Below are positions 42,450 to 53,608 of a stretch of 64,000 nt of DNA, piece after piece. Origin of the DNA: Symbiodinium natans (lineage: Eukaryota; Sar; Dinophyceae; Suessiales; Symbiodiniaceae); assembly GCA_905221605.1 (NCBI GenBank), contig CAJNDS010000569.1, positions 280,514-344,513 of the forward strand, given 5' to 3'. Position 1 is the first letter of the stretch; the number at the start of each line of letters is the position of its first letter. The notes beneath the pieces were generated by a model. The model saw only the letters and a list, made by a program, of their open reading frames with translations. It made no database searches and was not told where the DNA came from. Position numbers and translations under genes: made by a program.

Positions 42450-43400
42450 TCAATGGTCGCATTACCCCAAAGACCGCATGCTCACAACATGCCTCAACCC
42501 CAAAGCCAAGTGATTGACTAAAAAACGCTGGGGCCAAGAGCAGCGGTCGACGTGCATGTTTCTTCCGGTTGGTGGCTGCGCACAACTTCTTTTTTCTAAA
42601 TGGGTGAACTCGGCATGCTGCTTCCGAGACGAATGATTCCAAAATCCGTGGGTCGCTAGTTTTAGAGCCGCGGCGAATACGGTACAGAGAGATGCACAAA
42701 GGCTCAAGCCGCGAAAACCCATGGACGTCCTACAACCCTACAAGATTCCAAGAATTCTTTTCTTTCCAAGTGCGCGACTCCCTAGTCTACGATGCCGAGG
42801 CCCTTCGATACCCTCGACTGCTTTGCTTGGATCCCGAGACTGCACGCAGACTTGCAACTGTAGTCCGGCGTAGAGGTGGGGCGAATTTGGGGACATGTTG
42901 GGCTTATAGACTCTTGTCCAGGCAGCGCATCTTGCCCATCGTCTCCGTCGTTTGGAGGATACTTCAAGGATACTTGCATTCGAGTCTTGGAGGAGCCCTT
43001 CCTTCTTGAAGAACCCTATAGATTCCTGGAACAAGGCCGGCCAGGGCGCTATTGCACTGCATGTGGGCATTTCCACAGCGAGAAGTGAGACACGCACGGA
43101 ATGTCTCCAGCGAGGCCTCGGCCCGTCGAGCAATCGAAACAACTTAGTGTTTTTTTTCGCATTTTCTTGGGCTTTATAAACAAGAGTAATTATGCATTTT
43201 TCCTACCTAGGGAACTAGACTGTAGTAGTGTGCCGACAATGCTCCAAAGAGGGACAGCGAGCAGTGCAGTTCTTTTTCAGCTGCCGGGATAGGGGTCCTG
43301 CCAAGTCCTGCCCCAGCTGCAGATCAGGTGGATCTCTGTACAGGCAGCTTTGCCGCCATCGCCACCATCTGCTTGAGCCCTGCGATTTGCCAACCTCTTG
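42450..43400. other. Spacer; no firm gene
   Basis: Short frames on both strands, without recognisable domains or paired exon edges. Confidence 0.4.
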
Positions 43401-43405
43401 ATTCC

Positions 43406-45230
43406 TCAGGACATGCTAGGTGCCTCGCTCCACAGATCAAACTTCTCTGGGCGTGTGGGCTCGCAGAGCCATGTCGCATTCTTCCTTTTGCCCGGCTCAT
43501 TTCGATTAAGGAGAACCCGTAAGACAAGATCCAGCTTTGGCCACTGCTTCGGATTGCCATGCGGATCCAGCTTCCACTGCCACTTGGAACTATCCGATTT
43601 GTCTCTAGATTGGTCCGCCGACTTGTCTATAGAGTACCTGCGGCCCAGAAGGGCTCTGAAGGTTTGGCCCAGGGAGAACATGTCCGCTTGTTCCCAGTTC
43701 ACGAAGCTGCCATCTCTGATGTACAGAGCTTCTGGAGCTGCGAAATCGGGTGTCCCACATCGCATAATGCCTGGTTCAACCTCGCCCACTGGCTTCATAA
43801 ATCCGAAATCTGCAAGCTTAACACAGTATGCCTCGGACGCCTCGCCTTCTTTTTTCAAGAGTACGTTGGCCGGCTTGAGGTCCCTGTGCACCATGTCCTT
43901 CCCGTGCAAATATTTCACGGCTTGTGCCATCTGCCACATGTACCTCTTGGCTTCGCGCAGCCACTCATCTGTCAAGTCTTTCCCGTCTGCAGAGCTTTGG
44001 GGGAGCACGTAGCGCTCAAGATCCGTATCAGCACGCTCCATGAGCATTGCAAAGTCGATCTTGTCAAAGAGAAATGAGCCAGCCAGGACGTTCTCATGAT
44101 ACATGTTGACGGAGCCTAGGGTTTTGATGATGTACTGGTGGTCCAAACTCATGGCCCGTTCAACTTCACGCCGCATCGGGTCATGGGTATTGATGTTCTG
44201 GTTTCGGAACAACTTCAGGGCAAGCTCGGCGTCGCTGAAATGTCCCGTGACCTTGTGTCGGGATTGCACGACAACCACTGCACCAAAACCTTAGCATCAG
44301 ACGACTGCTTCCAGTTGCTGCACTCCTGGCTCTCTCCTCATGATTGCTAACCGGGACACCACCACCACGAACAGGCTCGAGTACCTTCAGCTCTTGGTAC
44401 TCTGCGCTCTCCGTCTTGATGATCTCCCTCTGCGTCTGCGAGCGCCTTATAAGTCATGGGGCCCGTAGACCATACTCCTGACTTTCGGCAACGGCTGCTG
44501 GCCTCCCTCCCAAAACCTCGAGGACCTTATGCTACGAACCAAGGCTCATGAGGTCCATATAGAATTCCTCTTTGTCGACCAGTACAGCAAGAGGTGTCTC
44601 GTGCTCGCTGCCCACACGAACATAGAGCGTGTACTTGCGATCCTCACTCTTTCCACTCCTGAAAGTAAAAGTGGCTGCAACACAGTAGCACGGAGCTGAC
44701 GAAGGTGCACCAAGGAGCAGAAATGCGTTGAAAGAATGCACCTTGTCCCCCTGCTTCACCCGAACCCCTCAGGGACGGCAATCAATGCTTACCAGGTTCA
44801 ATGTTACCGTGCTCACCTGACACAACACAAATTCAAGGAAGGAGCCCCTTCGTGAAGGCAACTCAAGAGCTGGCACGTGCTGGCGCCTTCATTGTGGATC
44901 TCTTCGATGCCAAAGTATCTGCCATGGGAAATTACAGCTTCTGAGCTGACACGGTACGATGACTAAGACGTCACAAGCTGGCATGGATGCAGGACGCAAC
45001 TCAAAGGGCACAAATCCGGCAACAAATCATTACACAACTCGGCGGCGATGCTGTCGCATCAGCACGGGATGCTTAGTCTTAATGAGCTCCGTCAGCTTGC
45101 TGCGTGTCCCAGAAACAGCCAGAAAGCTGTTGCAGTCGGAACTCAAAGGCTCCTGGCCAGAAGAGTGTTCATTGAAGCGAAAGTACGCACATGAACAACG
45201 AATATGAATCTGGCGTCCATAAGCAACGCA
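43406..45230 (-). CDS. K7: canonical Ser/Thr protein kinase, multi-exon
   Basis: The last exon starts just after a CAG at about 44279 and runs to the stop at 43406: LALKLF lysine, MVHRDLKPANVLL, LADFGFMK, FAAPEAL, DMFSLGQTFRALLG. HRD, DFG and APE are all intact, so it should be active. Upstream exons on the same strand are about 44470-44365 (QREIIKTESAEYQELKVLEP, then RGGG, which begins the glycine loop), about 44770-44535 (KVHSFNAFLLLGAPSSA, then FTFRSGKSEDRKYTLYVRVG and VDKEEFYMDLMSLG) and about 45225-45035 (FRFNEHSSGQEPLSSDC, LTELIKTKHPVLMRQ). The N-terminal part is unassigned. Its kinase resembles K8 in the MER/ADTDLERYV hinge region. Exon joins other than the last are approximate. Confidence 0.7.
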
Positions 45231-45329
45231 TGACAGAGCGCGGCATCTGTTCAAGAAACAGTCAATGCCGTCGTGTCCATATTGCAAGGAATTCGCCGCG
45301 GCTTCCGGCCGACACTCAAACATTCAAAG

Positions 45330-45530
45330 CAGACACCCCCTTCCCCAAGACCTTCCTGGCACACCTTTCGGGACCCCCCTTGGGACCCCCGTTTGCCCTT
45401 GGCCTCCCTGTCTACGGGCCTGGAACTCTGCACCGCTGTCTGCTCTCCGGGAGCTGCGACTCGCATTGGGCTGCCAAGGCGGCACGCGTGAGCATTTACC
45501 ATTATGAACATGGGGATAGTCACACGTAGG
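45330..45530. repeat. Dispersed C-rich repeat, copy 2
   Basis: GGGACCCCCCTTGGGACCCC-like sequence, then GGGCTGCCAAGGCGGCACGC and GAGCATTTACCATTATGAAC. It matches the order and sequence of 38700-38915 in the same orientation. Confidence 0.5.
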
Positions 45531-45539
45531 CATTCCTAC

Positions 45540-47580
45540 GGTAGTTGAGGGATGTTGAGGGGATCCCCGGCTGCAGGGCTGAGCCTTCTGCACGGCCAGC
45601 TTCACTTGCCCGTTCCGAACGACATGTTCCGGAAGCACTCGTTCCAGGACGGTCCTGCATCTCGTGTTGTCAAGCGTGTGGAGGCCAACTGTAACAAAGG
45701 CAGGCCCAGGCAGGCGGTGGGAGCAAGTCGACCCATGCCGCCCTCTGCCAAAGTCACGGCCTTGATTCGTGAGCGGTCGACCCATCCGGGCAAAGTCGAC
45801 CCATAGGCTGGGAATCTGCAAGTACACTCCAGGGTTTCATGGAGCACGGCCTGACGCGCAAAACTCGGCACGCGACACGACAAACGGGGAAGCCCCTGCC
45901 ACCGACACCCACCGACCCCCCCACCCCCCCCGGCTTTTCTTTGAACCCCCTTCCTTTCTTGTTGACCCCCGGCCGCTCTTTTCTCCCCGCCGGCAACATG
46001 CCTCAGCCCAGGGCTCCAGAAACCTAAACCCTGCCATCCTCATCCCGCGGCTCCCAAAAGGGTGCACAAGGGCCCGAAAAGGGTTTCGCAAACGCTCCGA
46101 AGCTCCCAAATTGCTCCAGAAATCTTCGCAAAGCTGTTGAAAAGTTTTCCCGAAGGGTAACTCATGAAGGGTTAGTGGAACGGGGGCGGAGGATCAGAAA
46201 CAGGCGGGGGGGGGGGGAGGGGGGGGAGGGGGGGGAGGGGGGGGAGGGGGGGAGGGGGAGGGGGGGAGGGGGGGGGAGGGGGGGGGGGGGGGAGGGGGGG
46301 GGGGGGGGGGGGAGGGGGGGGAGGGGGCGGGAGGGTTGTAAGCAAGAGAGGGAGGGGGGTCCGAAAGGGTTGGAAAAGAAAGCTCGGGGAACCATGGGGT
46401 GGGGGAGGTAAAGAAGAGCAAGGCCCTCAGGGGAGATCAGGAACAAGGGGAGGGGTCGAGAAAAAGATGAGCGGGGTCAACGAAGATGTGCCACTAAGAA
46501 ATTGAAGCGAACGATGGCACGGAAACCAGTGGATTTTGATCTTCGCACACTGCAGAACACGGGTGTGACAGCACGCTCAGGACGGACCCCAAACCCGAAG
46601 GCAGCAACCCCAATTTCATGATCATAGCCCCTCATCCCAAACCTCGACCGACGGTCTCCAAACTGCCGCATGCAAGCAAGTAGTTACGTAGTGCCTTTGC
46701 GCCAAGTTTTAGCAGCGTGGGTTTATGATGGTCTTGGTATGTCGCCAATAACAACCTCGAGCTTTGATTGGCAATCACCGTGGTCGCGCCGCCGCGGACT
46801 CACTTTTCAGAAGGCGGCTCGATTCAATCAACTAGCCAGTTTTGTATGTATCTATAAATATAGATCGGGAGGGCTGCTGCCACGGCTTGCATAGGCCGCA
46901 ATGCAGATTCTAGCGCCCTTCAAGAAACATCATCCCAACCCGGTCTTGAAGCTTGCGATGACCGCACGGTGCGGTCTTGCGGGCATGGCATTCTCGTCCT
47001 AAGCCGACACACGCAAACATGACAGCACCTTCAGTAGCCTCGTATATTTAGTTACACGCAATGATTCTTTCCGACTGCAAAAGCAACAGACCGCCAAACG
47101 AACCTGAACGGAGTCAAGACTCGAAAAGGTCGAACTTCATATGCATAAGCGAAGGATCCGAAATGGTGCTCAGCTTGACAACAGCCGTGGTGCCGTCGGC
47201 ACGTTCGACAGTGTACCTCATCGTGTTTGGAATTTGGGGTTCGTATCGACTGCTGGCTGCGGCTCCGATACAGTCACACACAATGTCACACACCCCCATG
47301 TACCCCAAGCATGCAATGTCACGCACTATGTCTTTGTATGTATATGGTCAGCTCCATGATCTGGGTCTTCTTTTTCCTACGTAAACCCTCGTAAATAACG
47401 AAAAAAGAAGTCATGCTGAGCGTATCAGGCAAAGTCCTTTTTCGGGAAGTCTGGCTCTATCGTGAAAAACCGTGCAAACGGTCAAAAACACGTGTGTTTT
47501 GCACGTTCTACAAATCTTGACCAAAGAGAACATCGAAGACATGTATTAAAATGCTATGTAGTGAACACTGCGTGATTGGT
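45540..47580. other. Gene-poor stretch with a G-rich tract
   Basis: No convincing exon. The 46205-46335 G tract divides it. Frames on both strands across 45830-46450 are low-complexity (Pro- or Gly-rich) and follow the base composition. Confidence 0.45.
46205..46335. repeat. Poly-G/GGGGGAGG tract
   Basis: About 130 bp of G runs of 5-18 broken by single A residues. It has many possible G-quadruplexes on the plus strand. Single-base length errors are likely here. Confidence 0.95.
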
Positions 47581-47588
47581 CTGCCTGG

Positions 47589-48011
47589 GAAAAGCTTACA
47601 AAAGCACAGGCTTACGCAAATAAGCACTTTCTGCAGAAAACAAACCCAAACATCCAAAAACCCAAAGCCATGAAGCCTGGACCCCACTTTTGGGGACATT
47701 TTGGTGTTCCCAAGGCTCTTTTTGGTTTGCTTCTTTTTGACATCCCAAAAAAACATGCCTTATTTTAGGTGTTCTGGGCCGGAACATCCAAAAAAAATGG
47801 TTTGTTGTGGATTTTCACCCAAAAAAGGACATCAAGCCTGCGGAAGGCAAAAGCAAAAAAACTGCATGATTTTTTATTTTCAAAAAGAAAAAACCTTGGG
47901 AAAAAAACAAATCAAAAAAAAAGTTGGGTTCAGGCTTCATGGCTTTGGATTTTGGGATTTTTGGTATTGTAGGCAAAATGTCTAAGAAATTGTGCTTTTA
48001 TAAGCCTTTCT
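47589..48011. mobile_element. Foldback (inverted-repeat) element, MITE-like
   Basis: The arm 47589-47755, reverse-complemented, matches 47868-48011: both contain CAAAAAGAA, CCTTGGGAA, CAGGCTTCATGGCTTTGG, TTTTTGG and TGTGCTTTT-TAAGC in the same order. The spacer is about 110 bp and A-rich. The imperfect arms could fold into one long hairpin. No transposase frame is present, and I could not define a target-site duplication. It could be a non-autonomous DNA transposon or a palindromic duplication. Confidence 0.7.
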
Positions 48012-48182
48012 AGGCAAATCAAGCTTTCTAGGCACAATTCGTGCTCTGCTATTAATATTGTGCTGTTCCAAGCTGTTCATAAGCAAATGGATGCTGTTCT
48101 GTGTACAAGTGAAGTAGTAAATGTACGCCCCAACCGGGTGGTTTGCCCACACACAGGCTGGTCATGGGTTTGGGCATGGGCT

Positions 48183-48340
48183 TAGGGTTTAGGGCTTAGG
48201 GTTTAGGGTTTAGGGTTTAGGGTGTGTCAGGGGAGGGCGCGCGCTTGGGTGTGAAACACCCCGGGCCGCGCGCTCGCGTTGCCCGTCAACCCACCCCGGC
48301 CACCCAAACTATACTCTATTAGGGTTTAGGGTTTATGGAA
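48183..48340. repeat. Short degenerate TTTAGGG runs
   Basis: TTAGGGTTTAGGGCTTAGGG-type sequence at 48183-48226 and again near 48318-48335, flanking a GCGCGCGC-rich segment. Same orientation as the main array at 49.9-50.1 kb. Confidence 0.75.
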
Positions 48341-48369
48341 TTTACTTTCTTTGCTTTGATGTTTTTAAA

Positions 48370-48960
48370 GTTGCGCTGTTAGGGTTTAAGCTGGGGCTGG
48401 GGGTAGCCTCGGCCCTTTTCGGGCCTTCGGCGTGCCAGGGCCCGTAGAGGCCCTTATCTATTTGAAGGTCAGGGAAACCCTTTGTGTCTGCTCCTGGATT
48501 CCCCTTCTTTAAGGGCCTCAATGAAGCATCGATTTCACTACCAAAAAATCGCATTTTTCATTGCGGGTACGGGCATCCTGGGGTCCCGCTTCTTTTAGGG
48601 TTTTGAAGCATTTTGGTGGCTCTTGGGGTCTCTCAAACCTTGTTCGGACCTTCGGCGTGTCAGGGGCCGTAGAGGCTTCATTCATTTAAAGGTCAGGGAA
48701 CCTATTAATGAGTTTTTCGCCAATGAGTATTTCAATCGCTAGGGTTTAAGCTCGGGTTCGGGGTAGCCTCGGCCCTTTTCGGGCCTTCGGCAAGTTAGGG
48801 CCCGTAGAGGCCCTTATTTGCTTGAAGGCCTTCGCAGGGTTTTGCGGTGTTAGGGTTTAAGCTGGGGTTCGGGGTAGCCTGTGTTAGGGTTTAGGCTGGG
48901 GTTCGGGGTAGCCTCGGTCCTTCGGCACGTCAGGGCCCGTAGAGGTCCTTGCTGATTTGG
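48370..48960. repeat. Subtelomere-like tandem repeat
   Basis: A unit beginning TTAGGGTTTAAGCT, then GGGGTAGCCTCGGCCC, CGGGCCTTCGGC, AGGGCCCGTAGAGGCC, recurs at about 48378, 48740, 48850 (short) and 48882. A partial copy (CCTTCGGCGTGTCAGGG) lies at 48650. Spacing is irregular. The units start with the telomeric motif itself, which suggests that they arose at or beside a chromosome end. Confidence 0.8.
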
Positions 48961-49079
48961 GGGGAGCCATCGGTTTCAGTACTAAAAAAGAACATTTTTC
49001 ATTGCGGGCAAGGGTACCCACAACCATCGTTTTCAATATCGCATTTTTCATTGTGGACGGACAAATCTTGTGGTCCCCT

Positions 49080-49690
49080 TCTTTTAGTGGGCCTTTTGAA
49101 GCTTTTGAAGCCTTTTGGTGGCTCTTGGCGCCTCTTGGGGGCTTCCTGGGCGTGCGATTCCCTGCGAGGGCGTTGGTGTGGGGGCCCCTTGCCGAAGGGC
49201 CCTTTCCCGAGCCCTGGTTGGGGGGGACCTTGGCAGGGTGTTTGGGCAGGGCGAGTTCCGGAACCCTTGGAAGGGCTTGGCCGGGAGGCCCTTGGCGGGG
49301 GGCCCTTGACCCGACAAACCCTTGTGCGGGGCTCTTGGGTCTAAACGCCCTTGATCGAGGGGCCCCTGGCTTGTGGCCGGGGCGGGGCCTTGGCCACAAA
49401 ACCCTTGGCCGACCCGGCAGGCCCTTGGCCCGGGGGCCCTTGGCCTGGGCCCCTTGCCCTGGGGGGCCCTTGGGTCGGGGGGCCCTTGGCCCAGCACGCC
49501 CTTGGCCCGGGGGGCCCTTGGCCCGGCTTGGCCCGGAAGAGGGGAAGCCACGAAAAAGCCCCCAAAATCACGAAATTGCGCAGCCAGCCTGCCTGGACCC
49601 CTCGCCAGCCTCCTGGTCCAGGAATCCAGCTACCGGGGACCAGGGGGCCCCCGGGGGGGGGGGCCCGGCAAACCCTGAACCCAAAACCCT
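49080..49690. repeat. GGGCCCTTGGCC low-complexity block
   Basis: A long G/C block built from variants of GGCCCTTGGCC and GGGGCCCTTG. It gives mirrored Gly/Pro/Ala frames on both strands, which are not genes. It lies between the subtelomere-like units and the TTTAGGG array. Confidence 0.85.
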
Positions 49691-49943
49691 GAACCGACCT
49701 CCAGAGGCAGGGTTACGATTTGGGGTTATACTTTAGCTACGCTAAAGGTGGTCTGGGTGCCGGCCATCCCTTAGCCGAGTACTGACGTTGTCGTAAAAAA
49801 GGCCGATGTCCGTTGGCCTGTCCAGGACAGACGGTGAGGCTTAACCCTCACCTTTCCGTTTCTCTTTTCGCTTGGGCGCTCGGGCTGTAAGGCCCTCGGC
49901 CGAGCGTTCGGGGTCTGTCGCTCGACGGAAGCGACCCCTCACT

Positions 49944-50096
49944 TAGTTTAGGGTTTAGGGTTTAGGGTTTAGGGTTTAGGGTTTTCAGGGTTTTCAGGGT
50001 TTAGGGTTTAGGGTTTAGGGTTTAGGGTTTAGGGTTTAGGGTTTAGGGTTTAGGGTTTAGGGTTTAGGGTTTAGGGTTTAGGGTTTAGGGTTTAGG
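49944..50096 (+). repeat. TTTAGGG telomere-type array, about 21 units
   Basis: About five TTTAGGG units, two TTTTCAGGG variants, then about fourteen perfect TTTAGGG units. The G-rich strand is the plus strand, so as a true telomere it would end a chromosome on the right. Here sequence continues, making it an interstitial telomeric repeat or a misjoin. TTTAGGG is the telomere motif of plants and of dinoflagellates. Confidence 0.97.
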
Positions 50097-50500
50097 AAGG
50101 ACAACGACAAGCAGAAGACGCGGGCAAACCGAGCAGTGTCTTACGAACCCACGCCCGAAAGCAGTGTTATTTCCTTGAAGCCCAGGACGACAAAACACCG
50201 AAGCCCTCGTGCTGGACTCGTGCCAAAGCCCAAACCGTAAGACGCGCGCGCGGGCAAACCATAGGGTTCTGCGACGTCCGGAACGCAGGGAAACCCGAAG
50301 AGGGTCGTCGTTTATGAAGAAAAAACCGAAAAAAAGAACAATGTTGAAAGGCCGGCAAAGGCTAGAAACGCCGCGCCTGCGCATGTTTTATGTACCTTCC
50401 AAAAACAAGCGCGGGCAAACCATAGGGTTGCACCGTAAATGTAGTATAAGAACTAGAACTCATGTTTTATCCCTATAATTATTTCATGATATGACTCGAG
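50097..50500. other. Junction segment right of the telomeric array
   Basis: A GC-moderate segment with the string GCGGGCAAACCATAGGGTT at about 50250 and 50411. A related GCGGGCAAACCGAG lies at about 50121. Beyond about 50450 the composition turns AT-rich. No gene was seen. Confidence 0.5.
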
Positions 50501-50519
50501 TTACTTCATTTACAGAGAA

Positions 50520-51260
50520 GCTGTTATTTAGGATGTGGCCTTGTATTCTAAAAATCTACATACGTTCAATCATGAATGAGGCTTAGAAAACGATGCTGAG
50601 TTCATATGAAATCGATTTAAATCACCAACGAAGCCCAGATGATGATTTCTTGGGATGCGTTTCTTAGGGTGTGGCCTTGCAATTCTCATTAGAATTGTGA
50701 GTGAAGCTTAGAAGAGGATGTCTTAGAGTGTGGCCTTTTAATTGAAAATTATAATTCAATTCAGATACAAACAAAGCCCGATGAGGATTTCTTAGGGTGC
50801 GGCTTTACAATACAAAGTTCGAACTAAATTGCATGACGAATACGGCCCAGAGGAGGATTTCGCAGGGTGTGGCCTTTTCATATAGAATTCTAAGTAGATT
50901 GAATTCAGAATGAGGCTTAGAAAGGCGTGGCCTCTTAACATAATTGTTTTGATTGGGTTTAATTACGAACGAAGCCCCGAAGAGGATTTGTTCGGGTGTA
51001 GCTGTATCATACAAATTTTTACTGACTTTTAATGAAGAGGCACCAACGGTGAGTTCAGACGGTGTGGCTTTCAATACAAAATTCTGACAAGATCAAACTA
51101 CGAATGAGGCTTAGAGAAGAATGTCGTGGTGTGTGGCCTCTTCGTTTTAGGTGGGTTTAATTCCGAATGAAGCCCAGATGAGGATTTCTTAGGGGTGTGA
51201 CATTTAATGAACAGGCCCCAAAGAGGGGATTTCATATAGGGTGTGCCCTTCAAAATAGAA
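50520..51260. repeat. AT-rich degenerate tandem repeat
   Basis: A diverged unit of roughly 60-110 bp recurs about ten times. Its order is AATGARGCYYAGA, GAGGATTTCTTAGGG, TGTGGCCTTT, then an AT-rich filler. Examples of the TGTGGCC core are at about 50535, 50660, 50722, 50867 and 51134. The copies are far more diverged than the 662-bp array, so this is older. Base composition differs from everything else in the window. Confidence 0.75.
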
Positions 51261-52480
51261 ATTCTAAGTAGCTTGTAGCATTTCTGGAATTGAATTAGGA
51301 CGCTTGGAATTCAGGCTTTTTACAGGCGCCAAAGGGGGAGCTGTGAATATACATCGCACTAGGGATAAAGCATCTCCTACCAACTGAAGAAATCTCCTCT
51401 CTCCCTTCAGACATAAGCGCTTCTAGGATATACATGAGATATTTAGAGGGGCTCCATATGCAGGATTAAGATAAGAGTTCAACCAAACCTTGTAACATGA
51501 AATGGGCAGCCCAGAAGTGAAATGGACACTTCACTTCACAAGGCAACGCCCATGACCCTCGAGTGGACCTAAGCCCTATTACTTTCTATGAACGCTTCTA
51601 TTCAAAATCTTTTTGTCTTTTTGCGCAGGCGATTTAGGATTTTAACGATACAATCTTCAATCGGTTGAGACTTTAATGGTATTCTAGTAGTAGGGTCGAC
51701 TACAACAATCACAAGCGGGTAACACAAGATTATAACATCAACGATCAGAAAAACTGAAACATTTCCTATCGGAAGGTAAGTTTGTTCATGAGATGTAAAC
51801 GCCAATGAAAAGGCAGCTATTGGGATCACAGAACTGGTTCTTATTGAAAATGATGATTCAGTTTCTTTCAATATCCGCACAAACTAGATAGATATTGGCA
51901 AATATGGGCGTTTGTCGTTAAAACCTCCTCAGCAAAGGCCTGTGTATAACACGTGTACATGTTTTTTCAACGATGTTTTTCCCTCTGCGCGATGCTGCGA
52001 TGTCAATATCTAAGACCTTTACAGGGTTCTCATTTGCAGCAAACGCAAATTCAAAGCCTTATTCGGTGCTCACGTTGATTAGTTAGGATGGTATTGATTC
52101 TGATACGGATACATTTGAGACGTCCCCATCTTAGAAGTGAGAAAAATGCAGAATGAATTTAGGTAGCCTCGAATTGCGAAAAACCCGAAAACAAAACCCA
52201 AAATCGATTTTTCGGAGCTGTGCTTATGTTATGCGTTGGAGAAGCGTAGAAAAAGCACACTCTTGGCGAAAAAAACACAAAACAAATGAAAAAAATGCAA
52301 ACAAAAGTTAAGAAAAGCAGAAATAAGTGCAAACAATGCAGAAAAGTACCAATAAGTGCCAAAGGCAAAACAAGCACAAATAAGTGCAAGAAAAGGAAAA
52401 CAACACACGTTTTTTAGACAAGACGGTCGTTTGGGGTTGGTCTGTTGGGGAGGGGGGGGGGGGGGCGAGCTCAAAAAAAT
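51260..52480. other. AT-rich region with one hydrophobic frame
   Basis: The AT-rich composition continues. A minus-strand frame at 51880-51602 (92 codons) has a hydrophobic stretch (VSVFLIVDVIILCYPLVIVV) that could span a membrane. I do not recognise it, and it may be an organelle-derived or chance frame. The stretch 52140-52480 is A-rich and its frames are Phe/Leu-rich. Confidence 0.4.
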
Positions 52481-52481
52481 T

Positions 52482-52483
52482 AG

Positions 52484-52516
<33 letters not shown>

Positions 52517-52560
52517 ATAGGTATATATATATATACATACATACATACATACATAAACCT
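52482..52560. repeat. TA/TG microsatellite and ACAT run
   Basis: TATATATATATATGTGTGTG, then GTATAGGTATATATATATAC, then ACATACATACATACATA. It lies just beyond the 3' end of the ubiquitin-like gene. Confidence 0.95.
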
Positions 52561-52636
52561 CTATAAAAAAATGTATATCTCTGTATGTGTTCATGCTTTT
52601 GGTTAGATACTTATTTGTATCTGTTTTTGCTTAGCA

Positions 52637-53608
52637 TTATACGAGGTACTGGGGATAGTCGGCATCGATGCCGCGCTCCAGGTCCATGGGGCGAGTTGGA
52701 CTCCACAGCGCCTTGCCCTTCCGAAAGTTGCACTGCTTCTCCTCCTTCCCGCTGACCATGACCGTGTGAATGGCCACTGGATCAAAGTGTTCGGAACCAG
52801 GCAAGAAGACAATCCTGCAGACTCTGAGATCCTGGGGCCCCTTTGGTCTTGGAGCATGAGTGCGAAGGTGTTGCTCAACTGTCTGCATTCAAGGATGAAA
52901 TGCAAGACCCCACCTCTTCACTCGTTTTTGGTGCTCGCGCTCGACCTCGACGCCTTCTTCCTTCTCCAGCGCCTCACGTGTCGCATACCAAGCCTTTGGA
53001 GCTTCCACGATGAGTCTCCAGGTTTGAAGAAAGATGAAAATGAGCCCGCAGTCTTGTGGGGCTATAACACCGTGCCTGCTGCAAACGCATCTTGAAATCT
53101 AGGTCTTCTCGTGTTGCAACCTCAAGCATGCAAACAGTCCGACAGCATGTTGACAATAAATTACCGTTCTCGGATGCAGCAGCTGAATCATGTACAAACA
53201 CCAATCGAGCTGCAAGCGCTCGAATCTTCACATTCTCATCTAGCCTTTCCTCTTCGACACTTCTGTGCCCATCGATGAAACACCCACTGGGGAGCTGGAG
53301 CTTGCTGATTACAACTTGAAGCTCGTCTTCTGCTTGCTGCTTCACTTCACCGATACATGCTTGTGGGCTCACCCAGATCTTTGCTTCTTCTTTCTCCTGC
53401 CCATTCACCAACTCCAGGTGAACACAAACCTGCCAGGCTGCGGTGAAGCAAAGCGACATGTCATGACATATCAGCTTCTAAAAGAAGCAACCCCGAGTTC
53501 GAGGGGAGAAGCTCAGCACCGGCGCTCGCCTTGGATTTTTCCTTGCACAAGGTGTTGTCCTGATCACCATTGCTCAGCGTCAGCAGGGTCATGGCCATGG
53601 CTGAAACA
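52637..53608 (-). CDS. Protein with ubiquitin-like domain, four exons
   Basis: ATG at about 53603 in a strong context (CAGCCATGGCC): MAMTLLTLSNGDQDNTLCKE. The exon from about 53449 reads a ubiquitin-like fold of about 70 residues: VCVHLELVNGQEKEEAKIWV, then CIGEVKQQAEDELQVVISKL, then FIDGHRSVEEERLDENVKI. It has no diglycine end, so it is likely an integral Ubl, not a conjugated modifier. The next exon, about 53008-52895, gives RLIVEAPKAWYATREALEKE. The last, about 52885-52637, starts after a CAG and gives SEHFDPVAIHTVMVSGKEEK, then GKALWSPTRPMDLERGIDAD. The C-terminal half is unassigned. A pyrimidine tract and CAG immediately precede the ATG. Confidence 0.65.

Noticed and set aside
46162-46446. 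Poly-proline and poly-glycine frames
   Set aside because: Translations of the poly-G tract.
48884-49736. Gly/Pro/Ala-rich 100-259-codon frames on both strands
   Set aside because: Mirror-image frames of the GGGCCCTTGGCC block; composition-driven.
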